Assembly: GCF_963676685.1 (NCBI RefSeq)
Contig: NC_092350.1
Location: forward strand, 65,961,674 to 66,025,673
Direction: 5' to 3'
DNA: 64,000 nucleotides
Source of the DNA: Mytilus edulis
Taxonomy: Eukaryota > Mollusca > Bivalvia > Mytilida > Mytilidae
In this document: piece by piece, positions 34,805 to 44,644 of the stretch
How positions within the stretch are numbered: position 1 is the first letter of the stretch
How the letters are laid out: each line of letters begins with the position of its first letter
Translations under genes and position numbers: made by a program
Notes under the pieces: generated by a model
The model's database searches: none
What the model was told of the DNA's origin: nothing
The model's input: only the letters and a program-made list of their open reading frames with translations

Positions 34805-35082
34805 CATTTAAGTGAGGAGCCTGTAATTCAGTGGTTGTCGTTTGTTTATGTGTTACATATTTGTTTTTCGTTCATTTTTTGTACAAAAATAAGGCCGCTA
34901 GTTTTCTGGTTTGAATTGTTTTACATTTTCAGTTCGGGGCTTTTTGAAGCTTAGTATGGGGTATGGGCTTTGCTCGTTGTTGAAGGTCATACGATGACCT
35001 ATAGTTGTTAATTTCTGTGGCATTTTGGTCTCTTGTGGAGAGTTGTCTCAACATGGCAATCATACCACATCTTCTTTTTTTT
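34805..35082 (-). repeat. Family A-type repeat copy
   Basis: On minus: 'agatgtggtatgattgccat', 'gagaccaaaatgcc', 'ataggtcatcgtatgacctt', 'caaagcccataccccatact'. The plus-strand partner is at 52108-52400. Confidence 0.75.
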
Positions 35083-36371
35083 GTAATCAATGAATTTTGT
35101 AAAAGATTTAATGACTGAAGAACTTCAAAAAAGGTATTAAAAGTTCACATGAATAATTTTAGCGCTTATCTATATATTATGAACATTCATTACTATATAA
35201 ATATAGTGTCTTCACTTTCAATTCTTAGTTTACTAATCGATCCATGGTGGTTATTGATATAGTATACAGACCCTCTCTATTTAATAAACTCTGTGACCGC
35301 CGTGGATAGTAAACTTGAATATGATAGCAGATAGAATTCTGAAAATACACTTTATTCTTATTTTATGTATGATCAAAGTATACAGAAAAACGCAAACCGG
35401 AAGTCTAATCAGACTTAAAATTTCGTCCAATGACGGGACAATATCCGGATGCCTTTTTTCTCGTTTTCCCAGAATAACAATCTGAATACTAGTAATTATA
35501 TGAATGGATGACAAATGCGACTATGCACTGTACCTATAGGACACAGAGTCGTGTTGATTAATTTATTGTGGAAAGAAGAGAAGGGACACACAAATGAGGT
35601 CTCCTCGTTTAATAGTATAGATTAAAGGTAATTGATAAAGTTCATACATTTTTTTTTGTCTCTTTTCAAACGTAATAATGAGCATTTTGGGTTCGTCATA
35701 ATAGAAAATCAAAGTTTCTAAAATACATGAAACTTTGATAAAAAATAACTTATACAAATAAGAGGTTATTAAAATACTGAAACAACATATATGCAATGAT
35801 AATATAACACACAAGACTAAAACACTTGCTTGTGGAAACGAAATGGTAAATTAACAAAACTCAAATTTTTAGTTTAATTGCATCCTCAAAACATGGAAAA
35901 TGGTAGAAAAAATATTTGGCATATCATGGGAACAAACGCTATAATTGTCAACAGTTTATGGTTGTTTTTAAATTGAAAGTTAAAACATGAATACTTCAAT
36001 ATATTTTGAATACTGAGTTTTCCTATTCCTATCTTTCATGAACAAGCAGGGAACAAATGACATTAAAAATTCAAAGTCATCAAAATATGAAACAAAACAA
36101 AACACAATTGCACTTTTCACAACTCGCCTGCTTGATAAGCATGGACGAGCTTCTATTTTCTGTATAGATAAATTGTCAGTTTCAAAAGTCACCCAAGGTT
36201 TTTGGCAAAAAGATAATATGTATCATGTCCTTATGTCAACTAGATATTAACAGGACCAGAAGATGTAATCATTAAATGAACATGCGTTACCTCACAAGTT
36301 TAATGTCTGCATCCTACTGTGAAACAATTGAGCTAACTAGTCTTTTGGTTACTCCGTACTCTTAATTGATG
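35083..36371. other. Intergenic, nothing recognised
   Basis: No supported gene or repeat. The short frames at 35281-35514, 35563-35814 and 35980-36250 look spurious. Confidence 0.4.
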
Positions 36372-36615
36372 TAATAGATAGTTATCAAAGGCACCAGGCT
36401 TATAATTTAGTACACCAGACGCACGTTTCATCTACATAAGACTCATCAGTGACGCTCATATCAAAATATTCATAAAGCCAAACAAGTTCAAAGTTAAAGA
36501 GCATTGAGCATTGAGGATCCAAAATTCCGAAAAGTTGTGCCAAATACGGCTTAGGTAATCTATGCCTGGGATAAGTAAATCCTTATTTTTTCGAAAAGTC
36601 AAAATTTTGTAAACA
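36372..36615 (-). mobile_element. Hammerhead-bearing dispersed repeat, minus strand
   Basis: Inverted copy of 25255-25490. Confidence 0.65.
36413..36454 (-). ncRNA. Type I hammerhead ribozyme motif
   Basis: Minus strand: stem I CGUCA/UGGUG (A-U, C-G, U-G, G-U, C-G), core CUGAUGA, stem II GUC/GAU with loop UUAUGUA, GAAA, stem III ACG/CGU, cleavage after GUC. All core bases conserved. Confidence 0.75.
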
Positions 36616-36879
36616 GGAAATTTAGATATACAAACTATCAATATTGCAACAAGAATTATATATACATTTTTAATCGAACCAACTAGTCTATTGGTTACTC
36701 TGTTTTCTTCATTCATCAAGAAGTTTACAAATAATCAATGATGCCAAAAAAAATATATATATGCATCCTTCTCCTTGTCGATACATATAGTTTTGGCATT
36801 ACACAAGTGATGTCTTCTTTGACTGTCCGTGACGTAAAAATACTAAATTCCTGGTATATGTTTTAGTTGATTTTAGTCT

Positions 36880-37945
36880 CTGATGCATTATCTTTTATTA
36901 TTAATTGTTTTGGCTTTTAACTAGCTGTCAGTAACAGCGAGTACTTTCAAATCGTAATTTCTTGTTGATTTGACCTGTTGATACTATTTGCAATGTTGTT
37001 TTGTTATCTAATGTTTACATGTATCTGGTCTCTATTACAGCTTTGATTGTTTTGAAACTACTACAAATTGTCATTTCTTCGTACTATGAACATACAAATT
37101 ATTCTCTTTCATTTTAAATACTGTTCCGGCACCTTTACATGAAGAACTCAGAGTTATATCGAGCACTTATTGTATTGTTGATATTCAACACACATGTACC
37201 AAGTTTCAAATCAGTTTTATTGACATACAAGAAATTTCTTGGTATTCCTAAACGGACGATTATAGAGACAGGAGAAGAAGTATACTTAACAACAAAATTA
37301 TTTTCATTTACCTGTGTATAATATGACGTAATTATTTTCATTTACCTGTGTATAATATGACGTAGTTATTTTCATAGTTGATGTTTTTCTAAGATTGTTT
37401 AACATTTTACAGCGGTTTTATACTTTTACTTTAATTATCCGTTTTTTTACTATGTATTTACATTGTATCTCAGTTCAGATTTATTCGTTCATTGTTTGTA
37501 AACTTGTGTTACTACGTTTTTGGATTGAGTTTAGTCATTTCTATTGATATTTTATATTGTGTCTTTCTATGTTATGGTGTTATACTACTGTTTCAGAATA
37601 GGGAGAAGGTTTGGTACCATTTAAACGTTTACTCCCGCCCCAATTATTTAAACCTGTCCTAAGTAAGGAATCTGATGTTCAGTGGTTGTCGTCTATTTAT
37701 GTGGTTCATAAGTGTTTTTTGTTTTTCGTTTTTATATATACATAGATTAGGCCGTTGGTTTTCCCGTTCGAATGGTTTTACACTAGTAATTTTTCAGGGT
37801 CCTTTATGGCTTGCAGTTTTGTGTGAGTCAAAGCTCCGTGTTAAAGGCTGTACCTTGATCTATGATGGTTTACTTTTATTAATTGTTACATGGATCGGGA
37901 GCTGTCTTATTGGCACTCATACTCCATCTTCCTGTATCTATTTTA
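36880..37945 (-). repeat. Long family A element, minus strand
   Basis: From the end: 'agtatgagtgccaataagac', 'ggtacagcctttaacacgga', 'accattcgaacgggaaaacc', 'ggtttaaataattggggcgg'. 36905-37060 matches the 'agctgtcagtaac' interior. Contains a 36-bp direct duplication at 37298-37371 ('ttcatttacctgtgtataat'). Confidence 0.6.
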
Positions 37946-38286
37946 AGTTAATATCATAAATGTACTGAACTTTCTTTTATTAAACCTTGTGACATCTATA
38001 ACTTAAGGACAAAAGCTGTCTGAATAATTAGAAAAAGCGCCTTTGAATAAAATAACATTTGCGAAAATATATACGCCCAAAGCTGTTAAAAAAAGACACA
38101 CGAATGATCAAATTTTTAAAAGAAAATTATCAAATTCTTCACCTGTTTGGCTTGATATAACGACACCAACTTTTTTCTCGTTTCTGTTTGTAACATATTT
38201 TGCTTTGTATCTCATCATACATTTAATGCAACGAAACGTGATAATGGTAATTCAAGTGAAATGACAAACTTTAATTGGTTAACACA

Positions 38287-38292
38287 TTTATT
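38287..38292 (-). promoter_or_regulatory. AATAAA overlapping the gene 3 stop codon
   Basis: AAC-TAA-TAA-ATG, same arrangement as gene 2. Confidence 0.5.
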
Positions 38293-38424
38293 AGTTACAT
38301 CCATCATCACAATATTCATCTTGGTCAGCATTGTAATATTCCGGATTAAATTCTTTGTTCTGCAGGCAGTCTACAAATGTTTTGTCACACTTACATACTC
38401 TCCCCTCACAGGAATTGGGACTAT
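38291..38424 (-). CDS. sPLA2 gene 3, 3' terminal exon (open)
   Basis: Acceptor TTTTTTAG. Encodes SPNSCEGRVCKCDKTFVDC, LQNKEFNPEYYN, ending in an acidic DDGCN tail. Stop TAA at 38291-38293. Unlike the loop exon it is undamaged. Confidence 0.85.
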
Positions 38425-38479
38425 CTAAAAAATATAACATTGAAATATCATAACACTGAAATTATAAAAAAAAAACAAG

Positions 38480-38765
38480 AATATGTCCAAAGTATCCGTA
38501 CTATCATTTTCTATGTTAAGTGGACCGTGAAAATGGTTAGATACTCTAATTTGGGATTAGAATCAGATATATCACATCATGGAAAACATGTGAACTAAGT
38601 TTCAAGTTGATTGGACTTAAATTAATCAAAAAATACCTCAACCAAAAACTTTAACCTGAAGCGGGACAGACGGACAAACGAACGTTCGGACGAACAGACA
38701 AACTACGAACGAGCTGACGCACAGATCAGAAAACGTTATGCCCATCAATGGGGCATAAACGTACT
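38480..38765 (+). repeat. Dispersed repeat ending in '(gacgga)' tract and 'ggggcataaac'
   Basis: 'actaagtttcaagttgattg', 'tttaacctgaagcgggacag', degenerate acggacaaacgaacg repeats, 'gcccatcaatggggcataaa'. A common bivalve interspersed repeat (recalled), in the first large intron of gene 3. Confidence 0.6.
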
Positions 38766-38904
38766 TCGTTTGATGTAATTGTATGTATGAAATAATAAAG
38801 ACTTAAGTGTTTATACTTGTGACAAACACACGAAATGAGTGACCAAACTTAGATAAGAAAATTTACAATTATAACAATTAAAATAAATAACTGAAGGAAA
38901 ACTG

Positions 38905-39116
38905 ACAATCCTAGTCAATGAAGATCTGAGTCGAGAGCACCCGCACGAGCGGGGTTCGAACTCACAACTTCAGTGTTTAATGTTTAGTTTTAACAGTAGT
39001 AACTTCTTTTTTTTCTCTTGATAAAATGTCATTCAAATATGTACAATGAAACATTCACCAGACAGTACCTGGTGTCACAGTAACTTCTTAGACCACTCGG
39101 CCGCCGAGGCCCCTTA
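38905..39116 (-). mobile_element. tRNA-headed SINE, interrupted by a 70-bp retroposed insert
   Basis: Minus strand: GGGGCCTCGGCGGCCGAGTG (A box region), B box GGTTCGAACCCC-type (39-bp distance lengthened), body as in 2745-2915. 39009-39078 is an insertion flanked by agtaacttctt direct repeats (38998-39008 and 39079-39089); it ends in an A tract on the minus strand. Confidence 0.75.
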
Positions 39117-39335
39117 CTGAGATGAATTTCAAACGTACTAGTTAACACTGTACAAAAACGGACATATTATTCTGACTCCAGACAAACCAGTATTTGCTTT
39201 TTCTTAAACAACAATATTGCACATGCTGTTAACACTTCTTCATTGGTACAGCTATTTCAGTGGAGATCGCTGTATATTAGTAACAGGGTATCTTCAGGTA
39301 TATTTTTAAATTCCATTAGTATATAATATATAGAA

Positions 39336-39469
39336 ATTAATACATGGACTTTTCAATATCGGCCCGGGTATCATCCAGAAACCCCCATATCAGCCCGAGA
39401 CGTAGTCGATTTGCTGATATGGGTCGAGGGATGATACCCGGGTCGATATGGAAATGGCCATGCATTAAT
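39336..39469. repeat. Foldback palindrome P1
   Basis: Imperfect inverted repeat with arms of about 55 bp: 'atatcggcccgggtatcatc' against 'gatgatacccgggtcgatat', ends attaat. Short spacer near 39395-39410. Confidence 0.85.
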
Positions 39470-39751
39470 CTCTTTATCATATACTTCCGACAAGTGTTTT
39501 ATGCATGGCAAATTAACAAATAAAATAACTAAAACAGTCAAAAACTTTATATAAAAGTTAAATTATGAATCCAACAAATCCAACAAAAAAATGGAATTTG
39601 CCCAACAATAACATCACTACCTCCATATTTATTTATGTTACTATTTCCTAACGAGGCATTTTGAAACATTGAAAATTTGGAAGAGTTTTATGATCATTAT
39701 TTATACTCCATGTTTGTTGTACTATAAAATGATTCATAATTGTCAATATAT

Positions 39752-39890
39752 AAATAACACATAGCTGAGAGGGTGATAGAACAGATTGTTACCCCGAGCA
39801 AACATTGTAAACTTAGGCGAAGCCAAGGTTGACAATGTCTTTTCGAGGGGTAACAATCTGCTTTATCACCCTCTCAGATATGTGTTATTT
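39752..39890. repeat. Foldback palindrome P2
   Basis: Arms of about 57 bp: 'aaataacacatagctgagag' and its near-complement ending 'atatgtgttattt', around a centre near 39820. Confidence 0.85.
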
Positions 39891-39980
39891 AATTTATTAT
39901 ACTGAATGTTCTGTTATTACTGTCGATTAAATTTCAAATGCAAAGTAATAAACTATGACGTCTAGTACATAACAACCATC

Positions 39981-40118
39981 CGTATTTAATAAAGCGCACG
40001 CTTGATCAAGCGTCTCCGTGAAGGGTAATAGAGTATTTTGCATAGGATAGAATCGTATTTAATAAAGTGCACACTTGATCAAGCGTCTCCATGAAGGGTA
40101 ATAGAGTAAATGAACACC
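39981..40118. repeat. 68-bp tandem duplication with a 14-bp palindrome
   Basis: 'gtatttaataaagcgcacgc' at 39981 and, with changes, at 40049. Both contain 'cttgatcaag' and end 'gaagggtaatagagta'. Confidence 0.8.
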
Positions 40119-40451
40119 CTCGTATTAGCCAATCAAAATCTGGCATTTTGACATGAAGTATAATAATGACATCTGTTTGCAAGTACTAAACTATCCCCAC
40201 AAAAGTTCCCGTAAATTTTGACGTCGTCATAAAAAATCACGTCACACTGGAAAAGTAAACAACCGATACCGGAAATGCCGGAAGTAACTTGCACGAGAGG
40301 CACTATTATGGGTTTTGTGCACGAGATGCCCCTGATATGGGTTATCAGCCCGGGTGGGAAATTATGGCTTGTGTACTTCCGTTCATTACACATATGCAAC
40401 AGCTATCATATCAACATGATCAATGCTAAGTATATGATAAATATATATTTT

Positions 40452-41227
40452 ATTATTTTCTGTGACTGTATATTACATTAATTTGTAGGATCCTTTACTA
40501 TAGATAATTTAGCTGATCTGTAACAATAACATCTTCATGCCTTATATATCATGTACTGTAGTACGCCGCTAGATTAAAACTGATGAGGAAAGGTAACACA
40601 CGGCCAGCAAAAGCTCTTTTTTGAGAGCCCAGGTGGTCGTGTGGTCTAGCGGGACGGCTGCAGTGCAGGCGATTTGGTGTCACGATATCACAGTAGCATG
40701 GGTTCGAATCCCGGCGAGGGAAGAACCAAAAATTTGCGAAAGCAAATTTACAGATCTAACATTGTTGGGTTGGTGTTTAGACGAGTTGTATATACATTAT
40801 GTACACAGCCATGTATCACCATCATTGATGACGATCCGATGGATACATCTGTTGTAGAGTTGTCACTGACTCAGACGTACTTATGAATATAATTATTTTC
40901 TGTGCCTGTATATTACATTAATTTGTAGGATCCTTTACTATAGATAATTTAGCTGATCTGTAACAATAACATCTTCATGCCTTATATATCATGTACTGTA
41001 GTACGCCGCTAGATTAAAACTGACGAGGAAAGGTAACACACGGCCAGCAAAAGCTCTTTTTTTGAGAGCCCAGGTGGTCGTGTGGTCTAGCGGGACGGCT
41101 GCAGTGCAGGCGATTTGGTGTCACGATATCACAGTAGCATGGGTTCGAATCCCGGCGAGGGAAGAACCAAAAATTTGCGAAAGCAAATTTACAGATCTAA
41201 CATTGTTGGGTTGATGTTTAGACGAGT

Positions 41228-41231
<4 letters not shown>
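40452..41231 (+). repeat. 440-bp tandem unit carrying a tRNA-like Pol III head, 1.8 copies
   Basis: 40452-40891 and 40892-41231 align nearly perfectly (offset 440). Each has the tRNA-like stretch GTGGTCTAGCGGGACGGCTG (A box) and GGGTTCGAATCCC (B box) at 40634-40720 and 41075-41160. No anticodon arm fits a real tRNA. Confidence 0.85.
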
Positions 41232-41292
<61 letters not shown>

Positions 41293-41410
41293 TATTTTTC
41301 ATTAATCCATTATTAATTATTGATACATTATTAATCCTTAATACATTATTTATCATTAATACAGTATTTGTCATTATTACATTGTTTATCATCAATACAT
41401 TATTTTTTCC
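41230..41410. repeat. (AT)n microsatellite and 'cattaata' minisatellite
   Basis: About 60 bp of TA repeat (41230-41290), then degenerate copies of 'ttatcattaatacattatt' to 41405. Directly abuts the retrozyme array. Confidence 0.9.
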
Positions 41411-41634
41411 TGTAATAACACTAGTCAGTGCTTCGGTACTGACATGATTAAACAAACTTTACTAAAATTGTCCGTTTATAAATTTTGAAATTATTATGAA
41501 ACTAAGGTTTCAACTCCCTCAGGCAAAGTTGGCTTTAGATGAATTTGGCTATTTATTTTAGGTATTTTTAACATATAGCTCTTCAACGATTTTCGGTACT
41601 TATACATCTTCGGATTTCAAATGTTTGGCTTTGA

Positions 41635-41676
41635 GCGTTCCTGATTAAGGTAAATCCAGAAAAGCGCTTCGGACGA
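41635..41676 (+). ncRNA. Hammerhead ribozyme, unit 1 (core mutated)
   Basis: Core reads CUGAUUA instead of CUGAUGA and the 3' arm is GGACGA, losing one stem I pair. Predicted inactive. Confidence 0.75.
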
Positions 41677-41984
41677 AATAAATTATTAAACGTGTTGTTT
41701 TATATTTTTACATCACTGGGTCGATACCTCTGCTGGTGGACTATCAGTCCCCGAGGGTATCATCAGCTCAGTAGTCAGTGCTTCGGTACTGACATGATTA
41801 AACAAACTTTACTAAAATTGTCCGTTTATAAATTTTGAAATTATTATGAAACTAAGGTTTCAACTCCCTCAGGCAAAGTTGGCTTTAGATGAATTTGGCT
41901 ATTTATTTTAGGTATTTTTAACATATAGCTCTTCAACGATTTTCGGTACTTATACATCTTCGGATTTCAAATGTTTGGCTTTGA

Positions 41985-42026
41985 GCGTTCCTGATGAAGG
42001 TAAATCCAGAAAAGCGCTTCGGACGC
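41985..42026 (+). ncRNA. Hammerhead ribozyme, unit 2 (intact core)
   Basis: Stem I GCGUUC/GGACGC (six pairs, one G-U), core CUGAUGA, short stem II AGGUAAAUCCA (two G-C pairs), GAAA, stem III AAG-CG-CUU, cleavage after UUC at 42020. Confidence 0.85.
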
Positions 42027-42334
42027 AATAAATTATTAAACGTGTTGTTTTATATTTTTACATCACTGGGTCGATACCTCTGCTGGTGGACTATCAGTCC
42101 CCGAGGGTATCATCAGCTCAGTGGTCAGTGCTTCGGTACTGACATGATTAAACAAACTTTACTAAAATTGTCCGTTTATAAATTTTGAAATTATTATGAA
42201 ACTAAGGTTTCAACTCCCTCAGGCAAAGTTGGCTTTAGATGAATTTGGCTATTTATTTTAGGTATTTTTAACATATAGCTCTTCAACGATTTTCGGTACT
42301 TATACATCTTCGGATTTCAAATGTTTGGCTTTGA

Positions 42335-42376
42335 GCGTTCCTGATGAAAGTAAATCCAGAAAAGCGCTTCGGACGC
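42335..42376 (+). ncRNA. Hammerhead ribozyme, unit 3 (stem II weakened)
   Basis: As unit 2, but AAGUAAAUCCA leaves only one G-C pair in stem II. Core intact. Confidence 0.8.
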
Positions 42377-42684
42377 AATAAATTATTAAACGTGTTGTTT
42401 TATATTTTTACATCACTGGGTCGATACCTCTGCTGGTGGACTATCAGTCCCCGAGGGTATCATCAGCTCAGTAGTCAGTGCTTCGGTACTGACATGATTA
42501 AACAAACTTTACTAAAATTGTCCGTTTATAAATTTTGAAATTATTATGAAACTAAGGTTTCAACTCCCTCAGGCAAAGTTGGCTTTAGATGAATTTGGCT
42601 ATTTATTTTAGGTATTTTTAACATATAGCTCTTCAACGATTTTCGGTACTTATACATCTTCGGATTTCAAATGTTTGGCTTTGA

Positions 42685-42726
42685 GCGTTCCTGATGAAGG
42701 TAAATCCAGAAAAGCGCTTCGGACGC
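42685..42726 (+). ncRNA. Hammerhead ribozyme, unit 4 (intact core)
   Basis: Identical to unit 2 over the whole motif; cleavage after 42720. Confidence 0.85.
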
Positions 42727-42876
42727 AATAAATTATTAAACGTGTTGTTTTATATTTTTAATATGCACTTCATATCAAAACAGTATCCCGTATTGTATTA
42801 GTGTTTGCTCTTACTAATTAAAGCTGCATTTTATAACATAAACTCTCTTATGTTTGTATTTACAAAGTTTTCTTAT

Positions 42877-42966
42877 CTTATCTTATCTTATATGACTCGA
42901 CCAGGGCTCAAACCCTCGATATGTCGCACTCGAGGCAAGCACGTTAACACAACGTAGACACAGTAT
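42877..42966 (-). mobile_element. tRNA-headed SINE fragment with (gataa)n tail
   Basis: Minus strand: TTAACGTGCTTGCCTCGAGT (A box side), GGGTTTGAGCCCTGG (B box), then ataagataagataagataag. Different family from the 9772 SINE. Confidence 0.6.
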
Positions 42967-44150
42967 AGCATTGTTCCCAGTCATACGTTGAGATGAAGCT
43001 GCGTACAAACAGTAATATGTTTCTATCAGATTGAGCGTTTTTCAATTTGTAATATTGAAATGTCAGCAATGACAATCTTTGAGATGAAAATTATTTAATC
43101 AGATTTGAAATAAATTAATAATTGTTCTCTCGTATATCACTGTACAAACCGCAATTAGACTTATTTATTCATTTTATGTCATTCATTTTCACACATTATA
43201 TTGTAAGTATGTATAATACAACACATTAATTACACATTTTCATTGTGCAATAAACTTGTATGAGGGTAGTAGGCTTATACCCAGTTGATATTAAAGAAAA
43301 GAAATGAAAATCTGTATTAGAGAAGGCCAAGTTGATATAATTGAACTGCTTATATCATACATGTTTTTATTGGCTCTACAAGTGGTATACAGGTTCTTTA
43401 TCTATATAATTTTTTTTCTTAAATTATGGTACGGAGCTTCACGGTATTTGTAAACTTTTACACTTAAGATTTTTTTTTTAAAACAGTTGATTGTTGTAGG
43501 TGCAAATACAATGTATATCTTGCTTGTACATAAGCATAAATACAACCGGGAAAAATTTCTCCAAAACTTAAAAGATTGTTTTTTTAAGCATAAATGTGCA
43601 TCTCTTCACCCGACAACAGTCTTTTGAAAAAATCACACAAATTAGACATCTAAAAACTTGTAGTCTGCCCATTCAACAAAATATTTAATTAGATTTATTT
43701 TTAATGTTTTTGAACTTTCATAAACTGATGCTTAATAGATAGTTAACACATTTGTCTTTTAAAATACAACTGTCATATAAGGGTCGTAATGATGCTGTGT
43801 GAATAAATGAATAGGTTTTCAAGAGCAAAATTTACACCTCATCAACTTGCCATAGATTAAATTTGTATTGCGCGTCAACCCTAAACTGGCTTACAATTTT
43901 ACGATTGAGTAATAAGTAGCGTAATGGAGACATAATTTTGAAAGAGTAGAATCTTGACTGATATATGGGTGTTGCCCGGGTAAACACATATGGAAGTCTC
44001 TTATCTTTTCTAGTTCGTCATTAAAATTCCATCGTCCTGGATTTATATTGAGATTAGTATATGTTCAGTCATGTATGGACATTTACTTCGATTAACGGTT
44101 TAAAATGAGAGTCACGATATCTGCAATTCAATGATCCCGTTCAACTATAA
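42967..44150. other. Gene 3 intron, nothing recognised
   Basis: A+T-rich, no supported exon or repeat. Confidence 0.4.
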
Positions 44151-44151
44151 G

Positions 44152-44290
44152 TTATATGGTTCGCTACTGACCCCCTACGGATCCATAGAGGGTAAATAAA
44201 ATCCATAGGGGGTGAGGCCGGAGGTCGAATTCCCTTTGGATTTTATTCACCCTCTATGGATCCATAGGGTGTCAGTAGTTAACCGTATAA
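44152..44290. repeat. Foldback palindrome P3
   Basis: Arms of about 60 bp: 'ctactgaccccctacggatc' and 'gatccatagggtgtcagtag'; both arms also hold 'aaataaaatccatagggg'-type sequence. Centre near 44221. Confidence 0.85.
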
Positions 44291-44644
44291 CGAATTTATC
44301 GCACGCCGGTCTTTTTCAACTGCGTTTTGTTGAAAAATAAACAATGAAACACAACAACATTAATAGATGACGTGACGGCGTTAAACCAATAACAACGTGA
44401 TAATTTACCCGCGATGCGATAAAAAAGTTTACTCTACCCAACACACTATTTTTTTCCATTCGCAGTCCCAATATGTTTCACTGTCTTAAGGGGTCACCTA
44501 TATACCAGCATAACCATACAATTTTATTTAATTGTTTATCTATTGTCGTCTCAGTTATGCAACAATGATTTAACTTAATCTCAATATCCATCAAAAATTC
44601 GAATATCAATTATGTATGGTCCGAAAGCAATTAAAACAAATGAT

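Larger units (their letters stand above)
41422..42760 (+). mobile_element. Retrozyme array: 350-bp tandem repeat with a hammerhead per unit, 3.8 copies
   Basis: Monomers start at 41422, 41772, 42122 and 42472 and differ by only a few bases; the last stops near 42760. Each unit holds a type I hammerhead (41635, 41985, 42335, 42685), a GTCAGTGC-UUCG-GTACTGAC hairpin, and the 'tggactatcagtcccc' hairpin in complete units. Exact 350-nt spacing of predicted cleavage sites (after 41670, 42020, 42370, 42720) would release unit-length RNAs from a read-through transcript, as for metazoan retrozymes. No protein is needed or encoded. Located in the largest intron of the dead sPLA2 gene 3, in the opposite orientation to that gene. 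Confidence 0.85.

Noticed and set aside
40577-40600. CTGATGAGGAAA as another hammerhead (also CTGACGAGG at 41017).
   Set aside because: No stem II/GAAA/stem III arrangement follows and no stem I pairing exists.
40624-40730. A genuine tRNA gene (also 41064-41168, 9777-9850, 42877-42966).
   Set aside because: A and B boxes are present, but no full cloverleaf with an anticodon arm could be drawn. The sequences sit in SINE or tandem-repeat units.
41994-42538. Two 64-codon plus-strand frames (41994-42188 and 42344-42538), nearly identical, that could be read as a duplicated small protein.
   Set aside because: They are just two monomers of the 350-bp retrozyme array. The frame starts inside the hammerhead, is not kept in all units, and the hammerhead and hairpins explain the conservation.
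41422-42760. Array interpreted as a Helentron/HINE-type satellite, which in bivalves also carries internal tandem repeats.
   Set aside because: No Helentron end structure or flanking microsatellite core was seen, whereas each unit has a complete hammerhead with a paired stem I.
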